This document shows, piece after piece, positions 1 to 5,728 of a stretch of DNA of 7,668 nt. The DNA lies in contig JACQEH010000017.1 in NCBI GenBank assembly GCA_016200675.1, forward strand, positions 1-7,668, written 5' to 3'. Both the position numbers and the translations under genes were made by a program. The DNA is from Chloroflexota bacterium. Lineage in GTDB: Bacteria > Chloroflexota > Limnocylindria > Limnocylindrales > CSP1-4. Position 1 is the stretch's first letter. Every line of letters starts with the position of its first letter. The notes beneath the pieces are model-generated. The model ran no database searches. It saw only the letters and a list, made by a program, of their open reading frames with translations, and had not been told where the DNA came from.

Positions 1-473
1 GGGATGTCGATGTGGCTGGGGCACTTGTTCTGGCAGGGCGGCAGGCAGTAGGCGTTGTGGTCCGAGAAGATCAGCTCGAGGTTCGTCCGCCGCAGCCGGC
101 GGACCTCCTCGGTCTGGGTCTGGACCTTCATGCCGTCCTCGCACGTCCGCGAGCAGCTGATGGGCGGATGTTCCTCGCCCTCGACCTCCACGACGCACAT
201 CCGGCAGGCCCCGAAGCCCGGCAGCTTCGGCTCGTAGCAAAGGGTCGGGATCTCGATGCCGTTGTCGCGGCAGACCTCGAGGATCGTCTGGCCCTCGAGG
301 CCCTCGACGATCCGCCCGTCGACCTCGATCCTGATGGTCGCCGTCGACTGCGGGCGCTGGGGGGACTGGCTGGTCAGGAATCGCTCGGCAACCGAATCCT
401 CGCGCGGCGTCACGGTGTCCATGACGGCCGGCGTGTCCGGGCGGTTGTCCGGGCGCGTGATCAGGTCGGTCAA
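1..473 (-). CDS. nuoG: NuoG-like subunit, N-terminal part (gene runs off the left edge)
   Basis: About 157 N-terminal residues are visible. Residues ~46-120 form a plant-type [2Fe-2S] ferredoxin domain like the start of NuoG and of some formate dehydrogenase alpha chains, with ligands C79, C90, C93 and C107 (motifs TLCYEP, GACRMC, ISC). It would carry cluster N1b, between NuoF and the rest of the arm. After the helix LELIFSDHN a normal NuoG shows His-x3-Cys-x2-Cys-x5-Cys. Here the text is YCLPPCQNKCPSHIDI, which resembles the [4Fe-4S] N-terminal domain of GltD/dihydropyrimidine-dehydrogenase flavoproteins (C143, C147, C151). Start: TTG at 473 has a TGAGG 8 bases upstream and lies 10 bases after the nuoF stop. 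The in-frame ATG at 422 lacks a ribosome site but is possible. The first domain is secure; the fusion is inferred from about 16 residues. Confidence 0.85.
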   Translation of the reverse strand, partial: MTDLITRPDNRPDTPAVMDTVTPREDSVAERFLTSQSPQRPQSTATIRIEVDGRIVEGLEGQTILEVCRDNGIEIPTLCYEPKLPGFGACRMCVVEVEGEEHPPISCSRTCEDGMKVQTQTEEVRRLRRTNLELIFSDHNAYCLPPCQNKCPSHIDI

Positions 474-483
474 GCTCGGGGCC

Positions 484-1848
484 TCAGTGCGTCGCGCTCG
501 CTGCCATCGCGATCGGATGGCAGACACCCGCGGGGCAGGAGCCACGCTCGATGTGCTCGTCGAGCTCCGCCCGGAAGTATCGCATCCCGCTCACCAGCGG
601 GAGGGTCGCCAGGCGCTCGTGATCGCAGAGCGCCGAGCCCACGATGTCGGCCGCCAGGTCCGTCAGGAGATCGAGGTCGCCGGCCCGCGACGTCCCCGCC
701 GCGAGGCGATCGCCGATCTCGGACAGGCGTCGGGTGCCGATCCGGCAGGGGATCGTCTTGCCGCAGGCCTCATCGGCGCAGAAGCGGGTCAGGACCCGGG
801 CGAGGTCGACGATGCAGGCCCGCTCGTCGGCGACGATGACCGAGCCGGAGCCGATGTGGGCGCCGGCCGCCCGCAGGGCTTCGAAGGTGTACGGCGTGTC
901 GAGGGCCTCCGGCGGCAGGATTCCCCCCGAGGGGCCGCCGACGAGGATGGCCTTGACGGCCCGCCCCCCGGCCGGGGAACCGGCCACGGGAGCCGCGAGG
1001 GCGACGATGTCCCGCAGGGAGGTACCCATCGGGACCTCGGCCACGCCCGCCGCGTCGGCTCCCCGGACCTGGACGAGGATGGTCCCCGGGCAATCCTTCG
1101 CCCCGACCTTGGCGAACGCGTCGGCGCCGTTGACCACGATCCACGGGATGGCGGCCAGGGTCTGGACGTTGTGGACGACGGTCGGCAGGCCCCGCAGGCC
1201 CTTCGTGGCCGGGTGGGGCGGTCGCTGTTCGGGCTGGCCGCGCTTGCCCTCGAGGGCCTTGAGGAGGATGGTCTCCTCGCCCAGGAGGTAGGCGCCCTGG
1301 ACGGTCTCGAGGCGGACGTCGAGGGAGCGGCCGGGCCCGAACGCGTCGGGACCCACGAAGCCGGCGTCGGTCGCGGCCGCGAGAGCGGCCTCGAGGACGC
1401 GGATGGTGCTGACCGCCTCGGCTCGCACGGCGATGACCGCCTCGCCGGCGCCGATCGCGAAGGCGGCGATCGCCAGGCCTTCGATGACGGCGAAGGGGTT
1501 GCGCCTGAGGAGGACGCCGTCGGTGCCGGTCGCCGGGTCGGCGCCGTAGCCGTTGGCGACGACGATGCGCTCGGCCGCGTTGGTGCCCGCGGCCGCGCGC
1601 CACTTGTCCGCCGCCGGATACCCTGCCCCGCCGCGGCCGCGAAGCCCCGCGGCGCCGATGACGGCGATCGTGCCGATCGCGCCGAGGTCCCGAATCGCCA
1701 GGCGCAGGCCCTTGAAGGCGCCGGCCGCCGTGGCGGCGTCGAGATCGGCCGGGTCGGCGGCGACGGTCCCCGCCTTCGCCGCGGCGGGCCGCGGCAGGAG
1801 GATCGCCGGCCAGCCCTTGGGCGTGGCCAGGATCGCGGTGTCGCTCAT
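484..1848 (-). CDS. nuoF: NuoF-like subunit with altered FMN/NADH motif and N3 ligands
   Basis: 454 residues, near the usual NuoF size. Normally NuoF binds FMN and NADH and passes electrons to [4Fe-4S] cluster N3. Recognisable parts in order: glycine-rich FMN loop GLRGRGGAGYP (68-78), GEET (190-193), PTVVHNVQTL (222-231), a SLBB-like stretch (~295-345) and the N3 region (357-420). Oddities: the usual N-A/G-D-E-x-E-P-G motif is NGYGADPAT (99-107), so the conserved acids before the Pro are mostly lost. The N3 motif ExCGxCxPC reads EACGKTIPC, giving C362, T365 and C368, with the later ligand C408 kept. The C-terminus has CPAGVC (438-443), which in hydrogenase- and formate-dehydrogenase-type NuoF homologues leads into a ferredoxin domain that is absent here. 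The ATG overlaps the nuoE stop as ATGA, implying translational coupling. The family is certain; NADH oxidation by this subunit is doubtful. Confidence 0.93.
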   Translation of the reverse strand: MSDTAILATPKGWPAILLPRPAAAKAGTVAADPADLDAATAAGAFKGLRLAIRDLGAIGTIAVIGAAGLRGRGGAGYPAADKWRAAAGTNAAERIVVANGYGADPATGTDGVLLRRNPFAVIEGLAIAAFAIGAGEAVIAVRAEAVSTIRVLEAALAAATDAGFVGPDAFGPGRSLDVRLETVQGAYLLGEETILLKALEGKRGQPEQRPPHPATKGLRGLPTVVHNVQTLAAIPWIVVNGADAFAKVGAKDCPGTILVQVRGADAAGVAEVPMGTSLRDIVALAAPVAGSPAGGRAVKAILVGGPSGGILPPEALDTPYTFEALRAAGAHIGSGSVIVADERACIVDLARVLTRFCADEACGKTIPCRIGTRRLSEIGDRLAAGTSRAGDLDLLTDLAADIVGSALCDHERLATLPLVSGMRYFRAELDEHIERGSCPAGVCHPIAMAASATH

Positions 1849-2282
1849 GCCCTGCCGTCCGGTCGGTCGCCGAGGGCAGCCCCGAGGCTGGCCACGAACG
1901 CCGCGTCGCCGGGGCGCCGGCTCGTCATCGCGGCGGCCTGGGCGGTGCCCGACGGCGGCTCGAAGCGGAGGTGGCCGTAGAACGACGCCGCGCCGTAGAT
2001 CTGGGCGTACCACGTGCCCGTCACCTGGCTGATCCGCTTCAGGGCGGCGACCGGCAGGTAGCCGTAGGCCGCCTGTGTCGCCTCGAGCATCGCCAGGAGG
2101 TGGCGCGGGTCGTAGTCGTGCTCCGCCAGGATCTCCTCGACGGCGCCGAGATCGCCCTGCGCCGCTCGCCGTACGTCTCCGGGGCGCCCCAGTGAACGTG
2201 GAAGCGGCCCTTCGTGTCCATGCCGCCCATGTCGATGCACTCGATCGGGCAGGCCTGGGCGCACTGGAAGCAGGTCTCGCAC
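1845..2282 (-). CDS. nuoE: Truncated NuoE-like segment (helical N-terminal half only)
   Basis: Only the part from about 2156 to the stop (103 residues) looks like protein. The open frame upstream of 2156 is nuoI read out of frame. The segment matches the helical N-terminal half of NuoE: VEEILAEHDYDPRHLLAMLE, TQAAYGYLPVAALKRIS and YGAASFYGHLRFEPP. Normal NuoE (about 160 residues or more) continues with a thioredoxin-like domain whose four cysteines bind [2Fe-2S] cluster N1a. Here the frame ends about 40 residues after FYGHLRFEPP with no cysteine at all. The stop overlaps the nuoF ATG (ATGA), so the short C-terminus appears to be the natural gene end. No ATG, GTG or TTG lies in frame close before 2156, and the GTGs farther up lack a ribosome site. 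The segment is therefore probably the C-terminal part of a NuoI-NuoE fusion separated from nuoI by a one-base shift. Its role would be structural support for NuoF. Confidence 0.7.
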   Translation of the reverse strand: MRDLLPVRPGLPDRVHRHGRHGHEGPLPRSLGRPGDVRRAAQGDLGAVEEILAEHDYDPRHLLAMLEATQAAYGYLPVAALKRISQVTGTWYAQIYGAASFYGHLRFEPPSGTAQAAAMTSRRPGDAAFVASLGAALGDRPDGRA

Positions 2283-2446
2283 TTGAGCGTGCCGTACTCG
2301 TCATAGAGGAGCTGGAGGCGGCCGCGGAACTTCGGCGGGATGTCCGCCTTGACCTCGGGGTAGCGGATCGTGGCCTTCGGCTCGAAGAAGCGCCGGAGCG
2401 TCAGGGACATGCCACGGACAATGCCGAGGCCGGGGATCAGGCTCAT
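2039..2446 (-). CDS. nuoI: Short NuoI-like ferredoxin subunit with one cysteine motif
   Basis: The genuine part is residues 1-96 (2446-2159); the remaining residues of this 135-residue frame are nuoE DNA read out of frame. NuoI normally carries two [4Fe-4S] clusters (N6a, N6b) that wire NuoG to N2 in NuoB. The start MSLIPGLGIVRGMSLTLRRF and the following TIRYPE and RGRLQLLYDE match the family. One motif is present, C56-x2-C59-x2-C62-x3-C66-P, with an extra C70. The second CxxCxxCxxxCP motif is missing and is not found in any frame before the NuoE homology begins. Only one cluster could therefore form. ATG at 2446 lies 10 bases after the nuoH stop, with GAGGA (2458-2454) at 7-base spacing. The gene is either a natural NuoI-NuoE fusion with a base lost in a G run, or the product of a deletion. 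Confidence 0.8.
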   Translation of the reverse strand: MSLIPGLGIVRGMSLTLRRFFEPKATIRYPEVKADIPPKFRGRLQLLYDEYGTLKCETCFQCAQACPIECIDMGGMDTKGRFHVHWGAPETYGERRRAISAPSRRSWRSTTTTRATSWRCSRRHRRPTATCRSPP

Positions 2447-2456
2447 CGGCCGGTCC

Positions 2457-3818
2457 TCACGAACCCACGACCACGACGGCCGCCGCGGTCACGAAGAGGT
2501 TGAGGAGGGCCGCCGGCAGGAGCCACTTCCAGGCAAAGCCCATCAGCTGGTCGATCCGCACGCGCGGCAGGGTGGCCCGCATCCAGACGAAGACGAAGAC
2601 GAAGGTGAACGTCTTGACCAGGAACCACAGCAGGCCGGCGACCCAGCTGAAGCTGATGAATCCCCAGGTCAGGATCAGGCCGACGGTCAGGACGTTGAAG
2701 AGGGCGAAGCCGATGATCAGGGCGACCCACCAGCGCATGGAGCTCCGGGCCAGGTAGAAGGGCGCCGCCAGGACGATCGTCGCGATCGCCGGGCCGAGGG
2801 TCAGCAGGAAGAGGAGCGGGATCCCGAGGCCGCCCGGGTCGAGGTTCACGGCGAGGTGGGGGAACGGGAAGGGCGCATTCCAGCCGCCGAGGAAGAGGAC
2901 CACGGTCAGGGCCGAGAGGATGAACACGTTCACGTACTCGGCGAAGAAGAAGAAGCCGAAGCGCATGCCCGAGTACTCGGTCGCGAAGCCGGCCACGATC
3001 TCCGAGTCGGCTTCGGTCAGGTCGAACGGCGTCCGGTTGCCCTCGGCGGTGGCGGCGATGAAAAAGATCACGAAGCCGAGCGGCTGGCGGAAGACGTACC
3101 AGTCCGTGAACCAGCCCGACTGCTGCTGGACGATGGTGTTGAGGCTCATGGTCCCGGCCAGGATCAGGAGCCCGACTGCCGACAGGGTGAGCGGGATCTC
3201 GTAGCTGATGATCTGGGCCGCCGAGCGCAGACCGCCGAGCAGCGAGTACTTGTTGAAGCTGGACCAGCCGCCCATGAGCAGGCCGACGACGCCCAGGCCG
3301 CCCATGGCGAAGAAGTACAGCAGGCCGATGTTGAAGTCCTGTCCGTACAGCCCGGGAGCGAAGGGAAGGACGAGGACGGTCATGACCGCCGCGGCGTAGG
3401 TCACGACCGGGGCCCAGGTGAACACGACCGAATCCGCGCCGGTCGGGGTGAAGTCCTCCTTCATGAGGACCTTGAGACCGTGGACGACGGACAGGAGGGT
3501 CCCCCACGGGCCCACCCGGTCCGGTCCGATCCGGAGGTTCATGAAGGCGATGACCTTCATCTCCAGGAAGATGTTCAGGAAGGCGATCGGGATGGTGATG
3601 ACCAGGATGATCGTGGCCGCCGCGACGAACCGGACGACCCCCAGGTTGGCCAGGACGACATCCCAGATCGGGCCTCCGAAGATGACGATCGCCACCACCA
3701 GCCCCACCGTGAGCACGACGAGGATCGGCAGCAACGTGAAGACGACCTTGCCCGGAGTGGTCAACCGCCCCCATGTGCGCGACAGTGCGGTCATCGGTTG
3801 CGATCCGAGCGGGCACAT
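2457..3818 (-). CDS. nuoH: NuoH membrane subunit with extra transmembrane insert
   Basis: 453 residues; most NuoH proteins have about 320-350. NuoH is the membrane subunit that forms the quinone cavity with NuoB and NuoD and begins the proton path. Family motifs: LRIGPDRVGPWG (95-106), SSFNKYSLLGGLRSAAQIISYEIPL (in 186-210), the acidic loop AEGNRTPFDLTEADSE with the following AGFATEYSGMRF (258-287), and LPRVRIDQLMGFAWK (417-431). The first loop reads EMK where ERK is usual. The size excess comes mainly from ~314-396, between LFLGGW and LLWFLVK. These are normally about ten residues apart; here they enclose two strongly hydrophobic stretches (~331-354 and ~363-386). Start: ATG 3818 is the longest choice and ATG 3794 (MTALSRTWG) is equally credible; neither has a clear ribosome site. 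A 124-base gap separates it from nuoD. Confidence 0.96.
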   Translation of the reverse strand: MCPLGSQPMTALSRTWGRLTTPGKVVFTLLPILVVLTVGLVVAIVIFGGPIWDVVLANLGVVRFVAAATIILVITIPIAFLNIFLEMKVIAFMNLRIGPDRVGPWGTLLSVVHGLKVLMKEDFTPTGADSVVFTWAPVVTYAAAVMTVLVLPFAPGLYGQDFNIGLLYFFAMGGLGVVGLLMGGWSSFNKYSLLGGLRSAAQIISYEIPLTLSAVGLLILAGTMSLNTIVQQQSGWFTDWYVFRQPLGFVIFFIAATAEGNRTPFDLTEADSEIVAGFATEYSGMRFGFFFFAEYVNVFILSALTVVLFLGGWNAPFPFPHLAVNLDPGGLGIPLLFLLTLGPAIATIVLAAPFYLARSSMRWWVALIIGFALFNVLTVGLILTWGFISFSWVAGLLWFLVKTFTFVFVFVWMRATLPRVRIDQLMGFAWKWLLPAALLNLFVTAAAVVVVGS

Positions 3819-3865
3819 GCCCGTGAGCGTCGTCGGACGAGCTCAGCCGAAGGCGGCGCCGAGCA

Positions 3866-3905
3866 CGCGAGCGAGCGCACTCGAACGTGCGTGAGCGAGC
3901 GAGCG
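3866..3905 (-). repeat. Direct repeat plus hairpin in the nuoD-nuoH gap
   Basis: On the transcribed strand the 11-base unit CGCTCGCTCGC occurs twice (3905-3895 and 3877-3867), around a small hairpin with arms CGCAC and GTGCG and loop GTTCGA (3891-3876). It lies inside the 124-base gap 3819-3942, the only long gap within the operon. No start, stop pair or protein-like reading explains it. A partial inverted pair TGGG/CCCA lies nearer the nuoD stop. It may be an mRNA structure that sets the nuoD/nuoH ratio or a processing site; no function is shown by sequence alone. Confidence 0.5.
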
Positions 3906-3942
3906 GAAGGCGCCAACGCCCGGATGGGCCGTCCCACGGCGC

Positions 3943-5166
3943 TCACTTGTCGATGCCTCCCATGATGGGATCAAGGCTCGCATTGAGCGTCATCCAGTCG
4001 GCGATGAGACCGCCCGGGGCGAGGGTCGTGAAGCTCTGGAGGTGGAGGAAGCTCGGGTCGTGGATCCGGAAGCGGAAGGGCTGGTCCGTGCCGTCGCTGA
4101 CGGCGTAGATGCCGTATTCGCCGCGTGGCCCCTCGATGGCCGCGAACGCCCGGCCCGGCCGCGGCCGGAGGAGGCGCGGGAGCTTGGCCATGACCGGTCC
4201 GTCCGGCATCTGGTGGAGGCACTGGTCGATGATCCTGAGACTCTGCTTGACCTCGTCGATCCGGAGCAGGTAGCGCGCCAGGGAGTCGCCCTCGGCGCGG
4301 GTCGGGATGTCGAAGTCGAGCTCGGGGTAGACGCTGTAGGGATGGGCCCGCCGAAGGTCGAAGGGGACCCCCGACGCCCGGAGGTTCGGTCCGGTCCAGC
4401 AGTGCTTGATGGCCGTCACCCGGTCCATCGTGCCGACCCCGCGATTCCGCTGGACGAAGATCTCGTTCTCGTTGAGAAGGGCGGCATTGGCCGCGACCTG
4501 CTGGCCGGCCCGACTCATCCAGTCGCCGAGGCGGCTCATGAAGTCGTGGTTGAGGTCGCCGTTGACCCCGCCGATCCGGAAGTAGTTGAAGAGCATTCGC
4601 TGGCCGGTGATGGCCGCCAGCATCTCCACGATCTCGTCGCGCTCGATGAAACTGTACAGGATCGGCGTGATGCCGCCCAGGTCGAGGGCGTGGAAGCCCA
4701 TCGCCAGGAGGTGGCTGGAGACGCGGTTCAGCTCGCCCGTCAGGACCCGGATGTATTCCGCCCGACGCGGGACTTCGACGTCCAGGAGCTTCTCGTAGGC
4801 CATGACCGCCGGCCACTCGCAGAAGAGCGAGGCGACGTACTCGAGGGGATCCATGTAGGCGATGGTCTGGTGGAAGTCGGCGTTCTCGCAGAGCTTCTCG
4901 ACGCCGCGATGGAGGTAGCCGAGGACCGGGTCGACGTCCACGATCCGCTCGCCGTCGAGCTTCATCACCACCCGCAGCACGCCGTGCGTGGCGAGGTGGT
5001 GCGGCCCGGCGTTGAGGAACATCTCGCCGTCGCCGAGGGTGTAGAACTCCTGCTCGCGCTCGGTCCGGGGCGGGTAGGGCGGGATCGGCTCGTACAGGCC
5101 CATGTGGTCGTCGAGCAGGACGCGCGGGTCGTCGGCCGAGGCGTGCTGATGAGGCGTCGTGGCCAT
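3943..5166 (-). CDS. nuoD: NuoD (49-kDa) quinone-site subunit
   Basis: 407 residues, normal for stand-alone NuoD (not fused to NuoC). With NuoB and NuoH it forms the quinone-reduction site next to cluster N2. Motifs: GPHHLATHGVLR (54-65), GYLHRGVEKL (83-92), AYMDPLEY (103-110), RIGGVNGDL (197-205), LRASGVPFDLRRAHPYSVY (262-280) and the C-terminal SLDPIMGGIDK (397-407; usually ending GEVDR). The residues matching quinone-contacting His38 and Tyr87 of Thermus Nqo4 are H61 and Y110, both kept. The usual D-R-x-D-Y is D-P-L-E-Y, so the conserved Arg is Pro here. R87 in HRG matches the arginine methylated in mitochondrial NDUFS2 by NDUFAF7. ATG 5166 follows the nuoC stop by 14 bases and has a GAGGGAT ribosome site. 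Confidence 0.97.
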   Translation of the reverse strand: MATTPHQHASADDPRVLLDDHMGLYEPIPPYPPRTEREQEFYTLGDGEMFLNAGPHHLATHGVLRVVMKLDGERIVDVDPVLGYLHRGVEKLCENADFHQTIAYMDPLEYVASLFCEWPAVMAYEKLLDVEVPRRAEYIRVLTGELNRVSSHLLAMGFHALDLGGITPILYSFIERDEIVEMLAAITGQRMLFNYFRIGGVNGDLNHDFMSRLGDWMSRAGQQVAANAALLNENEIFVQRNRGVGTMDRVTAIKHCWTGPNLRASGVPFDLRRAHPYSVYPELDFDIPTRAEGDSLARYLLRIDEVKQSLRIIDQCLHQMPDGPVMAKLPRLLRPRPGRAFAAIEGPRGEYGIYAVSDGTDQPFRFRIHDPSFLHLQSFTTLAPGGLIADWMTLNASLDPIMGGIDK

Positions 5167-5180
5167 CGTCGGATCCCTCG

Positions 5181-5726
5181 TCAGGCCTTCGACCGCCGGA
5201 CGGTGCCGGCCGGGACCGCACTCGGCGGCGCCGAGCGCTCCATGTGCCGGGAGCCCGCCCCCGGCGAGCGCGCCGCGTCGTCGGGCAGGAAGAAGTCCTT
5301 GCGGAGCGGGAAGCTGGTGTAGTCGGGGGGCATGAAGATCCGGCGCAGGTCGCGGTTGCCCTCGAAGCGGATGCCGAACATGTCGTACGCCTCACGCTCC
5401 AGCCACTCGGCGCCCGTCCACAGGAAGGTCACCGAGGGTGCCCGGGGAGCCTCGCGCGAGAGATCGTCGGCGATGACCCGCAGCCAGTCGCTGGAGGTGG
5501 AGCTCCAGAGGTGGTAGACGACCTGCATGTGGTCGCCCGTGTCCACGCCCGCGAGATCGGCGAGGAGCTGGAACTCGAAGGCCGGTTCGTCGTGGAGGGC
5601 GCGCAGGACGTCCGGGACGTCACGGGCCGCGATCCGGATCTCCGTCTCGTCGTGGCGCTGTCGGAGGGGACCGCTCAGGACGTCGCCGAAACGGGCCTCG
5701 AGGCGGGCCTTCAGGGCACGATCCAC
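5181..5726 (-). CDS. nuoC: NuoC (30-kDa) subunit
   Basis: 181 residues, typical of stand-alone NuoC, a peripheral-arm protein without cofactors that packs against NuoD. The signature EREAYDMFGIRFEG (110-123) and PLRKDFFLPDD (140-150) are clear. The last ~30 residues are a low-complexity tail rich in Ser, Ala, Pro and Arg without family similarity. The reading frame stays open far into nuoB, but GTG at 5726 is the best start: it lies 2 bases after the nuoB stop, has GGAG (5737-5734) at 7-base spacing and gives a normal NuoC N-terminus. The stop is 14 bases before nuoD, so B, C and D are probably translated from one message. Confidence 0.95.
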   Translation of the reverse strand: MDRALKARLEARFGDVLSGPLRQRHDETEIRIAARDVPDVLRALHDEPAFEFQLLADLAGVDTGDHMQVVYHLWSSTSSDWLRVIADDLSREAPRAPSVTFLWTGAEWLEREAYDMFGIRFEGNRDLRRIFMPPDYTSFPLRKDFFLPDDAARSPGAGSRHMERSAPPSAVPAGTVRRSKA

Positions 5727-5728
5727 GC

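Noticed and set aside
256..1980. Long plus-strand open frame of 574 codons
   Set aside because: It is antisense to nuoF and nuoE, with an Asp/Gly/Arg-rich composition and no recognisable domain. Long antisense frames are expected in DNA this GC-rich.
484..2446. Whole E/F/I region as a decaying pseudogene cluster
   Set aside because: nuoF is open for 454 residues with many conserved motifs and a coupled start. Only the I/E junction shows a shift, so decay is less likely than divergence, although not excluded.
2443..3816. Second minus-strand frame of 457 codons over nuoH
   Set aside because: It is Arg/Pro/Gly-rich frame shadow. The nuoH frame carries all the family motifs.
2370..3965. Long plus-strand open frame of 531 codons, rich in Glu, Asp, Gln and Arg
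   Set aside because: It is antisense to nuoH, whose hydrophobic codons give charged residues on the opposite strand. There is no family signal.
4042..5322. Plus-strand open frame of 426 codons
   Set aside because: It is antisense to nuoD, which has clear family motifs. The composition is Val/Asp/Arg-rich shadow sequence.
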